64,000 nt of DNA from Pacificispira sp040217575 (GCA_040217575.1 JAVJPW010000007.1:124001-188000), one strand, 5' to 3'. Shown: positions 16,435 through 25,850, counted from the first letter of the stretch. Numbers and translations are program-made. Notes: generated from the sequence alone by a model not told the origin.

Positions 16435-16830
16435 ATGAAATCCGCAGTTTTCGCATTTTGCCTTGGCGTCATGTTTGCCTTTGCCGCCGGGCTGCCGCCT
16501 CGTGACGCGCCCGCAGCGGATGGCGCGACTTTCTATTATGATATGGGAAATATTCATGTTCAGTTCGAACATGAAACCTGCGGGTCGCGCACACTTGTGG
16601 TCGCCTACCAGATCGCGTTCGGAGCGGAAAACCAGAGTTCGACCATCACCGCCTACAAACCCCGGATCGAATCATCCTTGTTCTACGCCTTATCAGATCA
16701 CCTGCGGGAAACCCAGAACACCGGGGCGCGTTCGGTCCAGCGCATTATGCTGCGCGCAGTCGAAGAAGCGTTGGGCGACGGTATTGCGACGGACCTATTG
16801 ATCACGGAAATCCAGGTCCTGGACGCATAG
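16435..16830 (+). CDS. secreted FliL-like protein
   Basis: A 131-residue protein with an N-terminal signal sequence (VFAFCLGVMFAFAAG, likely cleavage after APAADG). The C-terminal half resembles the FliL/stomatin-like fold: YKPRIESSLFYALSD, IMLRAVEEALGDG and TDLLITEIQVLD at the end. Two cysteine-poor strands precede. True FliL is anchored in the inner membrane next to the flagellar stator; this copy seems to have a cleavable leader and no flagellar neighbours. The ATG at 16435 lies 8 bases after GGGAG; a GTG at 16426 is less likely. FliL relation is inferred. Confidence 0.65.
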   Translation: MKSAVFAFCLGVMFAFAAGLPPRDAPAADGATFYYDMGNIHVQFEHETCGSRTLVVAYQIAFGAENQSSTITAYKPRIESSLFYALSDHLRETQNTGARSVQRIMLRAVEEALGDGIATDLLITEIQVLDA

Positions 16831-16847
16831 GCTTCCCAAAGGCGTAA

Positions 16848-17834
16848 TCAATCGGCCCAGGGGCCTTTTCGGTTTGCGTGGGTTTCGGTAACCGGGATGC
16901 GTGATCGCCGCGACGGTTTTTGGCCGGGCGGCGACGCGCGCCGCGATGCGGCTGTCGCAGGTCGGAATGTGCCAGGCGATCGCTTCATTTCTTCGGCCAG
17001 CGCAACCAACGCAGCAATCCGATTTTCCGTCTTCGGGTGGGTCGTGAACAGCCCATCCATCCGCCGCGCGTGCAGCGGATTTACAATGAACATGTGTGCC
17101 GTCGCCGGGTTGCGTTCCGCAGCCTCGTAATCAATGCGCGACGCACCGGCCTGCAGTTTCTCCAGAGCCGACGCAAGCCACAACGGGTTTCCGCAAATCT
17201 CCCCACCCATCCGGTCGGCGGAATATTCGCGGGTGCGTGAAATTGCCATCTGCACCAGTGCCGCAGCCAATGGTCCAAGGATCATCACCAGAATGGCGCC
17301 GATTGCGCCCAACGGGTTATTCCGGTTGTCGCCGCCAAACAGACTGGAAAACATCGCGATATTGGACAGAACGGAAATGGCACCGGCAATTGTCGCCGTC
17401 ACGGTCATCGTCAGCGTATCGCGGTTCTTCACATGGGCCAATTCATGGGCCATGACGCCGGCGACTTCGTTCCGGTTCAGGATCCGCAAAAGACCGGTTG
17501 TTGCCGCCACCGCGGCGCGATCCGGACTGCGGCCCGTGGCGAATGCGTTGGGCTGGTCGGTTTCGATGATATAGACCTTCGGCATGGGCAGGTCTGCACG
17601 GGCAGCAAGGTCCCTTACGATCGCGTAAAGGTCCGGCGCGGTGCGTTCGTCGACCTGCCGCGCGCCATGCATTGACAGCACGATCTTATCTGCGTTCCAG
17701 AACGCGATCAGGTTACTGATGCCGGCAAAACCAAGCGCGATCAGCATAGCGGTCGGCCCACCGATCAGATACCCGCAGACGCCCAACAGGCCGGTCATCG
17801 CCGCCATAAGGATGCCTGTGCGTAGTGTGTTCAT
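16848..17834 (-). CDS. htpX: HtpX membrane zinc metalloprotease
   Basis: A 328-residue heat-shock-type M48B protease that degrades damaged inner-membrane proteins. Two N-terminal transmembrane segments (about 7-48) precede DLPMPKVYIIETDQPNAFAT. The zinc motif HELAH is at 130-134, and two more hydrophobic segments and ISRTREYSADR (third zinc-ligand region) follow. FTTHPKTENRIAAL is conserved near the end. The tail after residue 290 is Arg/Ser/Pro-rich and longer than in E. coli. The ATG at 17834 matches the family start. It follows the MFS gene at 17906 in the same direction. Confidence 0.96.
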   Translation of the reverse strand: MNTLRTGILMAAMTGLLGVCGYLIGGPTAMLIALGFAGISNLIAFWNADKIVLSMHGARQVDERTAPDLYAIVRDLAARADLPMPKVYIIETDQPNAFATGRSPDRAAVAATTGLLRILNRNEVAGVMAHELAHVKNRDTLTMTVTATIAGAISVLSNIAMFSSLFGGDNRNNPLGAIGAILVMILGPLAAALVQMAISRTREYSADRMGGEICGNPLWLASALEKLQAGASRIDYEAAERNPATAHMFIVNPLHARRMDGLFTTHPKTENRIAALVALAEEMKRSPGTFRPATAASRRASPPGQKPSRRSRIPVTETHANRKGPWAD

Positions 17835-17905
17835 CGGATTCCCATACTTTTCGGTTTCTGACTTCCCTAAAGATAGGAACGAAATACAGGTTTCAAAGAT
17901 CGCCT

Positions 17906-19123
17906 CTAACGCCGGCCACCAGCCAGACGCACGGAATCCGGATGACAGCGCAACCGCCACATGGCGACAACACCCAGTATCGGACCGATTGCCAGAATTC
18001 CGAACGCCCCTGTCCAAGCAAGCGCAGCCAGAAGCAACGGCACCAACTGGATGGTCACAGTTGTGATCAGGAACCCGACACAGGTCTGCACCGTCAGCAT
18101 CGTGCCGCGAATCTGCGGGTCGCTCAGTTCAATGACGGAGGACGAGAATTGTGCGGAATCCGCGACAACCGCCATGCCCCATATCACGACGAAGGGGACC
18201 AGGATCCATAGGGGCGTTCCGAAAAGAAAACCTGCAATCAGACAACAGCCGCCACTGATTGTCATGGCGGCTATCGTCACGGTGGTACGCCCGAAACGAT
18301 CCGCGAGCCGACCGCCAAGCACGCAGCCAACGGCGCCGGACGCCAAGGTCACGAACGTTATCAATGCCGCTGTGGAACGGATGTCTTCGCCCACCGAATT
18401 GGCGGCCATACTCTCGCTCAGAAACAGGCCGATCCAGCCCCACATCGCATAGAGTTCCCACATATGACCGAAATACCCGAAATTCGCATAGCGAACCGAT
18501 GGGACCGTAAATGCCTTCAGCGCATCGCCGGCGCGCAGCTTGGTTGCCGCTGTGAGGTTGGGCCCGAGTTCGACAAACAAAATCATCCCGCCCGAAAGCA
18601 AGGCAAGAATCGACGCGCCCAAAACGGGTAGTCGCCAGTCGCAGGTGACGCCGCCAACATCCAGCACGCCAAGCAGATGGGGCATTGCCGAACCAAGTGT
18701 AACAGCCCCGACCAGCAGCCCGATCAGCCACCCCATATCCCGTTCGGCCCAGGATGACGCCATTTTCATGCCGACCGGATAGGCACCTGCCATGGCGGCG
18801 CCGGTCAAAAAACGAAGCAGGGTCATTGTCCCTGAACCGGGGTCACATAGCGCGACCGCGCCATTTACCAGCGCGGCAAACACCACGGAAGCGGCAAAAA
18901 ACACCTTTGGATTAAGCCTGTCCGCCAACCCGAACACCGCGCTTACGATTGTGCCCGCCACGAAACCGAAAGAAACGGAGGTCGTAAGGGCAGACGCGTC
19001 CTCGGGCGCAAGTGCGAACTCAGTCGTCAACACCGGTATGACGGCGGTCGCAGAGAACCAAACAGATAGCGCCAGCACTTCGGCCAGCACGATCAGTGAA
19101 ATTGCACGAAACTTTCCGGGCAT
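17906..19123 (-). CDS. major facilitator superfamily transporter
   Basis: About 405 residues with 12 predicted membrane helices. ALSVWFSATAVIPVL in helix 1, RFLTGAAMAGAYPVGMKMAS (motif between helices 4 and 5) and GGRLADRFGRTTV (MFS motif A, second half) support the family. Substrate is unknown; relatives include cyanate/nitrate-type and drug carriers. ATG 19123 is preferred because AGGAG lies 9 bases upstream; ATG 19129 is very close to it. It starts about 80 bases from the divergent DUF1674 gene. Confidence 0.88.
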   Translation of the reverse strand: MPGKFRAISLIVLAEVLALSVWFSATAVIPVLTTEFALAPEDASALTTSVSFGFVAGTIVSAVFGLADRLNPKVFFAASVVFAALVNGAVALCDPGSGTMTLLRFLTGAAMAGAYPVGMKMASSWAERDMGWLIGLLVGAVTLGSAMPHLLGVLDVGGVTCDWRLPVLGASILALLSGGMILFVELGPNLTAATKLRAGDALKAFTVPSVRYANFGYFGHMWELYAMWGWIGLFLSESMAANSVGEDIRSTAALITFVTLASGAVGCVLGGRLADRFGRTTVTIAAMTISGGCCLIAGFLFGTPLWILVPFVVIWGMAVVADSAQFSSSVIELSDPQIRGTMLTVQTCVGFLITTVTIQLVPLLLAALAWTGAFGILAIGPILGVVAMWRLRCHPDSVRLAGGRR

Positions 19124-19202
19124 TCCCATATTCTCCTGCGGAAGCGACCGGAATTTCGCCCGCACCTTGCCTGCGAACCTGAAATGGATATATCAGAAAG
19201 GT

Positions 19203-19475
19203 ATGAGCAAGCTATCCGACCTGTTCAAGACCACCAAGCCGAAAGTCCGGCCCGCGCCGGACCCAACCGATCTGCCTGAAGGTGTCACACAGGACGACCT
19301 GAAAGGGGTCGATGAGCGGCGGCTTGCCGAATTGAAGGCGGAAGCCGCGGGTGAGCGCGATCGGAAACAACGCGAACAGTCCGGCGATGCCCCTCGCGAA
19401 GTCGGTGGCCCGAAGGGGTTGGAGCCCACCCGCTACGGGGACTGGGAAAAAGCGGGACGCTGTTTCGACTTTTAG
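19203..19475 (+). CDS. DUF1674 / SDHAF4-like protein
   Basis: A 90-residue protein whose C-terminus, REVGGPKGLEPTRYGDWEKA followed by GRCFDF, is the DUF1674 signature found in succinate dehydrogenase assembly factor 4. That factor helps flavinylated SdhA in mitochondria. The first 60 residues are charged and low in conservation. AGAAAGG precedes the ATG. Its stop overlaps the end of the convergent GNAT gene by 4 bases. No sdh genes are in the window. Confidence 0.9.
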   Translation: MSKLSDLFKTTKPKVRPAPDPTDLPEGVTQDDLKGVDERRLAELKAEAAGERDRKQREQSGDAPREVGGPKGLEPTRYGDWEKAGRCFDF

Positions 19476-19918
19476 TCGACATTCATTTCGTAGAGGTTGA
19501 GCAGGCTTTTCGCGCCAATGCGGTCATAAAGCGTGCGCGCACGGTAGTTATGGTCCTGCGTCAGCCATCGCATGACCTTCCAACCCCGTTCACGGCATAT
19601 TTGTGTCAGACGTTCAAACATCGCTTCCCCGATTTTTGCGCCGCGCGCATCGGGGTCAACGAACAGATCATCCAGAAATCCCATCATGGCGCCATGAAGG
19701 GGGCGCGGCATTTCCCGGAAATGCGCCAGCGCGACAACCTTGCCGTCCAGTTCGGCGACCAACCCTTCCAGAACCTGCGCCTCGTCCATCAGCCAGTCGA
19801 ACACGACCCGGCGCTTTTCCGGTGTTGTCGGCACACGGTAGAATTTGCAATACCCCACATAAAGCGGATCCCATGCCGTGTAATCCCGGGCTTCGACAGG
19901 ACGAATCGTCAACACCAT
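19472..19918 (-). CDS. GNAT-family N-acetyltransferase
   Basis: A 148-residue acetyltransferase. The N-terminal LTIRPVEARDYTAW is typical, and the acetyl-CoA loop is within DLFVDPDARGAKIGEAMFE (R/Q-x-x-G-x-G/A type). DHNYRARTLYDRIGAKS is the usual C-terminal helix and strand. Substrate unknown. The frame stays open to 20035, but the ATG at 19918 gives the standard GNAT length and avoids overlapping the divergent regulator gene. Confidence 0.9.
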   Translation of the reverse strand: MVLTIRPVEARDYTAWDPLYVGYCKFYRVPTTPEKRRVVFDWLMDEAQVLEGLVAELDGKVVALAHFREMPRPLHGAMMGFLDDLFVDPDARGAKIGEAMFERLTQICRERGWKVMRWLTQDHNYRARTLYDRIGAKSLLNLYEMNVD

Positions 19919-20028
19919 TCCACTATTCCTTGCGCCAATCGGTGAGCGGGTGAGGTAGCCCAGAATTGGCTTGCTAGAAAGGGCCGCTTCAAAGGAAACT
20001 ACAGGTCCACTTCGACAGGAACCGACCA

Positions 20029-21525
20029 ATGCCACGCCGCGAGACCGGCAGCGTCATTCTTCCCCTAGCCCTGGACCGGGAAAGCGATGTGCCGATGCAC
20101 CGCCAGCTTTTCGACCAGCTTCGCGGCCTGATCCTGGACGGGCGTCTGACGCCGGGCAAACGCCTGCCGTCCAGCCGAGCATTGGCACGGGACCTTGCCG
20201 TGTCACGCAATACGATCACCGCCGCCTTCGACCAGCTATTCGCCGAAGGATACCTGACCGGGCGCGTCGGCTCCGGATCCTATGTTTCCGACCAACTGCC
20301 GGAAGACGCGCTGACAGCCCGGGCGGATCCGGGGGATCGTGCCGAACAGAAACCGCGCCGTCTTGGGCTTTCCAGACGTGGTGTCCGGCTGGCCGCCCTG
20401 CGTGGCAAACGGATGGACCGGCGCACCAAGGCGTTTTCCATCGGTCTGCCGGATCTGGACAGGTTTCCATTCGATGTCTGGTCCCGGCTGATGACCAAGG
20501 CGTGGCGCCGCCCACCGCGGGAGTTGCTGGCAAACGCCGAACCGGCGGGTTACCTGCCGCTGCGCCGGGCAATCGTCGATTACCTGACGACGGCCCGCGG
20601 GGTTCGCTGTACCGCCGACCAAGTGATTATCGTCGCCGGCGTGCAGCAGGCGATCTCGCTTGCCTGCCATGTCCTGTTGGACGAAGGCGACGTGGCCCTG
20701 ATGGAAGAACCGGGCTATCCCGGCGTAAGGGGCGCGCTGATGGGTGCGGGCGTTGAAACCAGGACGGCGCCGGTGGATGAGGAAGGACTGGATATCGATG
20801 CGGGCGAGGCACTTGCCCCCGATGCCAGGCTGGTTTGTGTCGCGCCGTCCCATCAGTATCCGCTTGGCGTGACGATGACACTGGCCCGCCGCCTGAAACT
20901 GCTGGATTGGGCCGCGCGTCATGACGGATGGGTCCTGGAAGACGACTATGACAGTGAATACCGGTATTCCGGGCGCCCCCTGTCGGCGCTGCAGGGGTTG
21001 GACCAGGTCGGGCGGGTTGTCTATGCCGGCACGTTCTCAAAAGTCATGTTTCCGTCGCTTCGCATCGGTTACCTGGTCGTGCCGGAAGATCTGGCGGAAC
21101 CGTTCGGCAATGCCCGTGCGGCGCTGGACGATCATCCGTCCTCCATCGCGCAACCCGCACTTGCGGCCTTCATTGAAGATGGGCATTTCGCCAGCCACTT
21201 GCGGCGCATGCGAAAGCTTTATGCCGAACGGCGCGAAGCCCTTGCAGTGCAATTGAACAATCACTTCGGCGAAGCGATATCCCTGGCACCGTCACAGGCG
21301 GGCATGCATTTGCTGGCACGGCTGAACGGTGATCTGGCTCCGGGGCTGAGCGACCGTGACATTCAACGCCGCGCGGCGGATCATGGGGTTACGGTATCCG
21401 CTTTGAGCGCCTATTATGCGCGTGCCCAGGACGCGGACCGTGGTCTGTTACTGGGGTTTTCGGCGGTTCCTGTTTCCGCGATGCAGGCTTCCGTGGAACG
21501 GCTGACGAAAGCGATTGGTGTATGA
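20029..21525 (+). CDS. MocR/PdxR-type transcription regulator with aminotransferase domain
   Basis: A 498-residue fusion. Residues 10-80 are a GntR winged helix (MHRQLFDQLRGLILDGRL, GKRLPSSRALARDLAVSRNT, GYLTGRVGSGSYV). Residues 110-498 are a fold-type I aminotransferase domain: VQQAISLACHVLLDEGD, EDDYDSEYRY, and the PLP lysine in AGTFSKVMFPSLRIGY. MocR proteins sense PLP or an amino compound and often control a neighbouring transport or PLP gene. Here the only coupled neighbour is an exonuclease (ATGA overlap), so the target is unclear. Confidence 0.93.
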   Translation: MPRRETGSVILPLALDRESDVPMHRQLFDQLRGLILDGRLTPGKRLPSSRALARDLAVSRNTITAAFDQLFAEGYLTGRVGSGSYVSDQLPEDALTARADPGDRAEQKPRRLGLSRRGVRLAALRGKRMDRRTKAFSIGLPDLDRFPFDVWSRLMTKAWRRPPRELLANAEPAGYLPLRRAIVDYLTTARGVRCTADQVIIVAGVQQAISLACHVLLDEGDVALMEEPGYPGVRGALMGAGVETRTAPVDEEGLDIDAGEALAPDARLVCVAPSHQYPLGVTMTLARRLKLLDWAARHDGWVLEDDYDSEYRYSGRPLSALQGLDQVGRVVYAGTFSKVMFPSLRIGYLVVPEDLAEPFGNARAALDDHPSSIAQPALAAFIEDGHFASHLRRMRKLYAERREALAVQLNNHFGEAISLAPSQAGMHLLARLNGDLAPGLSDRDIQRRAADHGVTVSALSAYYARAQDADRGLLLGFSAVPVSAMQASVERLTKAIGV

Positions 21526-22160
21526 ACGACACAGCATTGTTCCAGAATGCCGTCCTGGGCTATGGACAGGAAAACGACCCGTTCGATGCGTCGCCGTCCG
21601 GCGAAATCGTCCTGTTCGATATGGAATTCACCGCCTGGGAAGGAAGCCAGGAACGGGACTGGTCCGAAGACTGGGAATATCGCGAAATAATCCAGATCGG
21701 GGCGGTCCGGGTGAAAGACGACGCCAAGTTTCGCGAGATCGACCGGCTGTTGCTTTATGTGACGCCGGTCCGGAACCCGAAACTGTCCGATTATATCATC
21801 AACCTGACGGGAATAGATCAGGACACGATTGACGACACCGGGTTCGACTTTCCGGAGGCGTTGGACATCTTCATGGATTTCTGTGACGGGGCACGGGCGA
21901 TCCTGTCCTATTCAGGGGACCCGCATGTCCTGGTCGAAAACTGTCAGTTGCACGGCCTGAAACCGGTCAAGACCGACCGTTTCGGCGAACTCTATCGGGT
22001 ATTGGGCAAACGGGCAGGACCAGAGTTCGCCCAAACGTCATCCTTCGACCTTCCACGGCTTGTGGGGAAACCCAATGATGGCCGTGCCCATGACGCGATG
22101 GATGACGCAATCGCCATCGCAACCACTTTGCGGGTCCTGCGTCAGAAAGATCTGCTCTAA
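21522..22160 (+). CDS. DEDD-family 3'-5' exonuclease
   Basis: A 212-residue RNase T/DnaQ-like nuclease. Exo I is VLFDMEFTAWEG (Asp and Glu), Exo II is around AILSYSGDPHVLVENC, and Exo III is GRAHDAMDDAIAIA with the catalytic His and Asp (HDAxxDA). The Trp-rich insert between Exo I and the next strand is unusual. It overlaps the MocR gene by 4 bases. Substrate (RNA or DNA) cannot be told from sequence. Confidence 0.85.
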   Translation: MNDTALFQNAVLGYGQENDPFDASPSGEIVLFDMEFTAWEGSQERDWSEDWEYREIIQIGAVRVKDDAKFREIDRLLLYVTPVRNPKLSDYIINLTGIDQDTIDDTGFDFPEALDIFMDFCDGARAILSYSGDPHVLVENCQLHGLKPVKTDRFGELYRVLGKRAGPEFAQTSSFDLPRLVGKPNDGRAHDAMDDAIAIATTLRVLRQKDLL

Positions 22161-22170
22161 CGACGAAAAA

Positions 22171-22194
22171 GGCCCGCAGCGATCACTGCGGGCC
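22171..22194 (-). terminator. intrinsic terminator of petABC
   Basis: GGCCCGCAG and CTGCGGGCC form a 9-bp stem with a 6-base loop. On the minus strand it is followed by TTTTTCG, so it ends petABC transcripts. It also lies 10 bases past the rightward exonuclease gene and may stop transcription both ways. Confidence 0.88.
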
Positions 22195-22222
22195 TTGATC
22201 CGTGATCGACATCTGATGTCGA

Positions 22223-23137
22223 TCAGTGCTTCTTCACGCCCGCCCATGTCTGGCGTTTCACAGCAATCAGGATGCCGGTGAACACCAACAGGAACAGCAC
22301 GACCTTGATGCCGGTCTGCTTGCGGTCTTCCATATAGGGTTCGGACGCCCAGGTCAGGAACACGGCAACGTCGTGCGACATCTGTTCGACCGTCGCTTCA
22401 GTGCCATCCTCATATTCGACATCGTCACCGTACAGCGGTTGCGCCATGCCGATGGAACAACCCGGGAACCACTGATTGAAGTGCGTCCCGTCCGGAATCT
22501 CAAACGCTTCCAGCCGCGCCACATAGTCTTCCTGGCTTTCGCCGGCTGTTTGCGGCAGACAGTTCATCTTCTGCTCCAGCGTCGGTGCGCCATCGACATA
22601 GCCGCTGCCAATCAGACCGGCGATATAGTCTGTTCCTGTGGCGAACTCACCCCCCTGAAGCATATCCAGGAAGTTGAGGCCGATAGAACCCAGGCCATGA
22701 GCACGGCTTTTGACGATCAGGGACAGATCGGGCGGAGCCTTTCCGCCATTCGCAGCAGCGGCCGCAATATCGTTGGGGAACGGGGCCGGGAACGAATCAG
22801 CCGGGATTGCCGGGCGGGTTGTCGGCTCACCCCACTCATCGAGGTCCGGGACCTGGAATTCAGCGGCGAATTCGGCGATCTGTTCGTCCGAATAGCCCAG
22901 CATGCCAAGCTCACGGAAACGGATAAGATCAAGGCCGTGGCACCCGGCACAAATCTGGGTGTAAACCTGCAGGCCCCGCTGAAGCTCACCCCTATCGAAA
23001 GTTCCGAAGAACCCGGTGAAGGAATAGTCCCCCTGCGGCGGGTGGGCTGCGCTTGCGGCATCCGCGGTTTGCGGCGCCGTTCCCACAAGACCCGTGGCCA
23101 GTGCGGCCGCGGCGACGGTCAGACCAAATTTACGCAT
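22223..23137 (-). CDS. petC: ubiquinol-cytochrome c reductase, cytochrome c1
   Basis: A 304-residue subunit of the bc1 complex carrying electrons from the Rieske protein to soluble cytochrome c. A signal peptide (1-27, ending TADA) exports it. The covalent heme motif CAGCH is at 63-67, with DLIRFRELG after it. The C-terminal helix (VVLFLLVFTGILIAV) anchors it in the inner membrane, with positive residues at the end. An axial-Met region is not obvious by eye. The ATG overlaps the petB stop (ATGA). Confidence 0.95.
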   Translation of the reverse strand: MRKFGLTVAAAALATGLVGTAPQTADAASAAHPPQGDYSFTGFFGTFDRGELQRGLQVYTQICAGCHGLDLIRFRELGMLGYSDEQIAEFAAEFQVPDLDEWGEPTTRPAIPADSFPAPFPNDIAAAAANGGKAPPDLSLIVKSRAHGLGSIGLNFLDMLQGGEFATGTDYIAGLIGSGYVDGAPTLEQKMNCLPQTAGESQEDYVARLEAFEIPDGTHFNQWFPGCSIGMAQPLYGDDVEYEDGTEATVEQMSHDVAVFLTWASEPYMEDRKQTGIKVVLFLLVFTGILIAVKRQTWAGVKKH

Positions 23138-24456
23138 CAGGGCTTCTCCATCTTTGCGGCTGTGGCACCCGCGACCTGTGCACCGCCACCGGCCTTGAGA
23201 ACCGGTTCGGAGATGCTGGCGGGCAGCGGCTTCGGACGTTCTATCCAACCAATCAACGGGGTCAGGATCAGGAAGTGAAAGAAGTAGTACATGGTCGCGC
23301 CCTGCGCGATCGTGACATACGGTTCTTCCGCCGGCTTGCCGCCGACCCATCCCAGGATGATGAAATCGACCAGGAACAGGATCACTGCCCATTTGTAGAT
23401 CGGACGATAACGGCAGCTGCGCACCTTGGACGTATCAAGCCACGGCAGAAGCGCCAGCAGGATCAGCGAACCGAACATGGCAAGCACACCTGCCAGCTTG
23501 GCGGTTACACCCCACCAGCCGAACACGATCTCATAGACCCACCAGCCATCGACGAATGAACGCAGGATCGCATAGTACGGAAGGAAGTACCATTCCGGCA
23601 CGATGTGCGCCGGCGTCACCAGTGGATCGGCTTCGATGTAGTTGTCCGGGTGGCCCATATAGTTGGGCGCGAAGAAGACGAAGAACGCAAAGATCAGCAG
23701 GAACACGCCCAGGCCGACCGAATCCTTCGCCGTGAAGTACGGGTGGAACGGCACGGTGTCCTTGGAACTGCGCACCTCTACCCCGTCCGGGTTGTTCGAC
23801 TTCACGATGTGAAGTGCAACCACATGCAGACCCACCACCGCGAAAATCACGAACGGCAACAGGTAATGCAGTGCAAAGAACCTGTTCAGCGTCGGGTTGT
23901 CGACGGAGAAACCGCCCCACAGCCACTGCACAATGCCTTCGCCCACCAACGGGATGGCTGAGAACAAGTTGGTGATAACCGTCGCCCCCCAGAAGCTCAT
24001 CTGGCCCCATGGCAGGACATATCCCATGAAGGCGGTCGCCATCATCAGGATCAGGATGACCACACCGAGAATCCACAGAAGTTCGCGCGGTGCCTTATAG
24101 GACCCGTAATACAGGCCGCGATAGATGTGGATATAGACGACGATGAAGAACATCGACGCCCCGTTCATGTGGATATAGCGCAGCAGCCAACCTGAATTCA
24201 CGTCGCGCATGATGCGCTCAACGGAATTGAACGCATAATCGACATGCGCGGTGTACTGCATGGCCAGCATGATACCGGTCACGATCATGGTGACCAGGAC
24301 CACCATGGCCAGCGCGCCGAAATTCCAGAAATAGTTCAGGTTCTTCGGCATCGGGAACACACCGTATTCGGCGTGCACATACGAAAACACCGGCAAGCGC
24401 TGGTCGACCCAACGGACCACCGGGTTCTTGAAATTTGGTGCGGGATGATCGCTCAT
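23137..24456 (-). CDS. petB: ubiquinol-cytochrome c reductase, cytochrome b
   Basis: A 439-residue eight-helix cytochrome b carrying both b hemes and the Qo and Qi sites. Seen: YFWNFGALAMVVLV, HMNGASMFFIVVYIHIYRGL (heme ligands), GYVLPWGQMSFWGATVITNL, and the Qo motif PEWYFLPYYAILRS with PEWY intact. The second heme-ligand pair lies in RFFALHYLLPF and VALHIV. The C-terminal extension beyond the last helix (about 30 residues, Pro/Ala-rich) is typical of alphaproteobacteria. It follows petA by 14 bases. Confidence 0.97.
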   Translation of the reverse strand: MSDHPAPNFKNPVVRWVDQRLPVFSYVHAEYGVFPMPKNLNYFWNFGALAMVVLVTMIVTGIMLAMQYTAHVDYAFNSVERIMRDVNSGWLLRYIHMNGASMFFIVVYIHIYRGLYYGSYKAPRELLWILGVVILILMMATAFMGYVLPWGQMSFWGATVITNLFSAIPLVGEGIVQWLWGGFSVDNPTLNRFFALHYLLPFVIFAVVGLHVVALHIVKSNNPDGVEVRSSKDTVPFHPYFTAKDSVGLGVFLLIFAFFVFFAPNYMGHPDNYIEADPLVTPAHIVPEWYFLPYYAILRSFVDGWWVYEIVFGWWGVTAKLAGVLAMFGSLILLALLPWLDTSKVRSCRYRPIYKWAVILFLVDFIILGWVGGKPAEEPYVTIAQGATMYYFFHFLILTPLIGWIERPKPLPASISEPVLKAGGGAQVAGATAAKMEKP

Positions 24457-24470
24457 TTCATCGATCTCCT

Positions 24471-25025
24471 TCAGCCGATCCGCACAGACGTATCGGTCAG
24501 AAACTCATAGTCCGGAACCAGCAGGTTCTGCGGCGCGGGACCTTTGCGGATGCGCCCGGATGTATCGTAATGGGACCCATGGCACGGGCAGAACCAGCCG
24601 CCGTATTCGCCTTTCGTCTCACCCTCGGCCGTGCCGGTGGGGATGCAACCCAGGTGGGTGCACACGCCGACAATGATCAGCCATTCGGGGCGTTGGACCC
24701 GGTCGGCATCGGTCTGGGGGTCGATCAGGTCGGAAACCGGGACCGCCTCAGCCTCTGATATCTCCGCCTGCGTACGATGGCGGATGAATACCGGCTTGCC
24801 ACGCCAGAACACCTTAATGGCAGAGCCTTCTTCGATCAGGCTCAAGTCAACATCTACCGACGCAAGCGCCAGTACGTCACGCGATGGGTTCATGCTGTCG
24901 ATCACCGGCCAGACAAATGCGCCCGCACCGACAGCACCTACTCCGACCGCAAGATAATTCAGGAAGTCGCGCCGTTGCACGCCCTCCTCCTCATGCATTG
25001 CGTCGGAATGAGTTTCAGCCGCCAT
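24471..25025 (-). CDS. petA: ubiquinol-cytochrome c reductase, Rieske iron-sulfur subunit
   Basis: A 184-residue Rieske protein, first gene of petABC. The N-terminus carries a twin-arginine signal (QRRDFLNYLAVGVGAVGAG) that stays as the membrane anchor. The 2Fe-2S ligands are in CTHLGCIP and CPCHGSHYD. TGRIRKGPAPQNL is the Pro loop. The ATG at 25025 has AGGA upstream. Function: takes one electron from ubiquinol at the Qo site and passes it to cytochrome c1. Confidence 0.97.
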   Translation of the reverse strand: MAAETHSDAMHEEEGVQRRDFLNYLAVGVGAVGAGAFVWPVIDSMNPSRDVLALASVDVDLSLIEEGSAIKVFWRGKPVFIRHRTQAEISEAEAVPVSDLIDPQTDADRVQRPEWLIIVGVCTHLGCIPTGTAEGETKGEYGGWFCPCHGSHYDTSGRIRKGPAPQNLLVPDYEFLTDTSVRIG

Positions 25026-25371
25026 TTTCGAATCCTCGCGAAAAGGTCCAAATACTACTTTGATTTTGATGGAACGATTTCTCGCCCCCCGCCTACAATA
25101 GCCCCGCGCAAGCCGCCGTCGAGGCCGTTTGCGACACCGTGCCGCAAGGCCGCGACAACACGGTATCCGCAGTCGCCGGGAAAAGCCGCTGATAGGCGTC
25201 CCCGCACCCCGGCGTTGCTTTCGTATACTTCATTGTCTGCGGGTTGGAAAGGGTTGGAAGTCCACAATTTTCCGACGCGAAAACAGCCCTCTGCCCCTTT
25301 GCGTGGACGGTGGCCGCGCGCTACGGTTCCTTCGTTTATTGCCCTTCAACGCATGGAAACTTGCCCCATAG
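25026..25371. other. 346-bp divergent spacer between petABC and trmL
   Basis: No convincing gene is present; the open frames on both strands are short, lack ribosome sites and look like no family. It must hold the petABC promoter (leftward) and possibly the trmL promoter. A+T-rich stretches near 25055-25085 are the likely petABC promoter region, but I could not identify convincing -35/-10 boxes or a regulator site. Confidence 0.4.
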
Positions 25372-25827
25372 ATGCACATCGCCCTTTTTCAGCCCGACAT
25401 TCCCGGTAATACGGGCACGATCCTTCGTCTGGCCGCGTGTTTTTCGGTGCCGGTAGAAATTATCGAACCGTGCGGGTTCGTCTGGTCGGATGCCAAGTTG
25501 CGCCGTGCAGGCATGGACTATATGGAACTCGCAAACGTAACCCGGCATATGAATTGGGCTGCGTTCTGCGACGCAGTAAGCGGACGACTGGTGCTTGCGA
25601 CGACAAAAGCCGAACAAACCGCCTTCGATTTTGCGTTCCAGCCGGACGACATACTGTTGTTCGGTCAGGAATCGGCGGGCGTTCCAAAGGAAATCCACGA
25701 TGCCGTTCCCAATGCGGTAAAAATTCCAATGGCAACCGGGGCGCGGTCCCTTAATGTCGCCATGTCCGCCGGAATCATACTGGCGGAGGCATCAAGACAG
25801 ACGGGCGGCCTGCCAACCCAAGCCTAG
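25372..25827 (+). CDS. trmL: tRNA (cytidine(34)-2'-O)-methyltransferase
   Basis: A 151-residue SPOUT methyltransferase that 2'-O-methylates the wobble base of tRNA-Leu. The start MHIALFQPDIPGNTGTILRL is characteristic. The knot region follows: LLFGQESAGVP, then IPMATGARSLNVAMSAGI. Length is normal for the single-domain family. It is followed 23 bases downstream by hemF, probably co-transcribed. Confidence 0.94.
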   Translation: MHIALFQPDIPGNTGTILRLAACFSVPVEIIEPCGFVWSDAKLRRAGMDYMELANVTRHMNWAAFCDAVSGRLVLATTKAEQTAFDFAFQPDDILLFGQESAGVPKEIHDAVPNAVKIPMATGARSLNVAMSAGIILAEASRQTGGLPTQA

Positions 25828-25850
25828 TTCACCTGGAGTATTCTTCGTTC

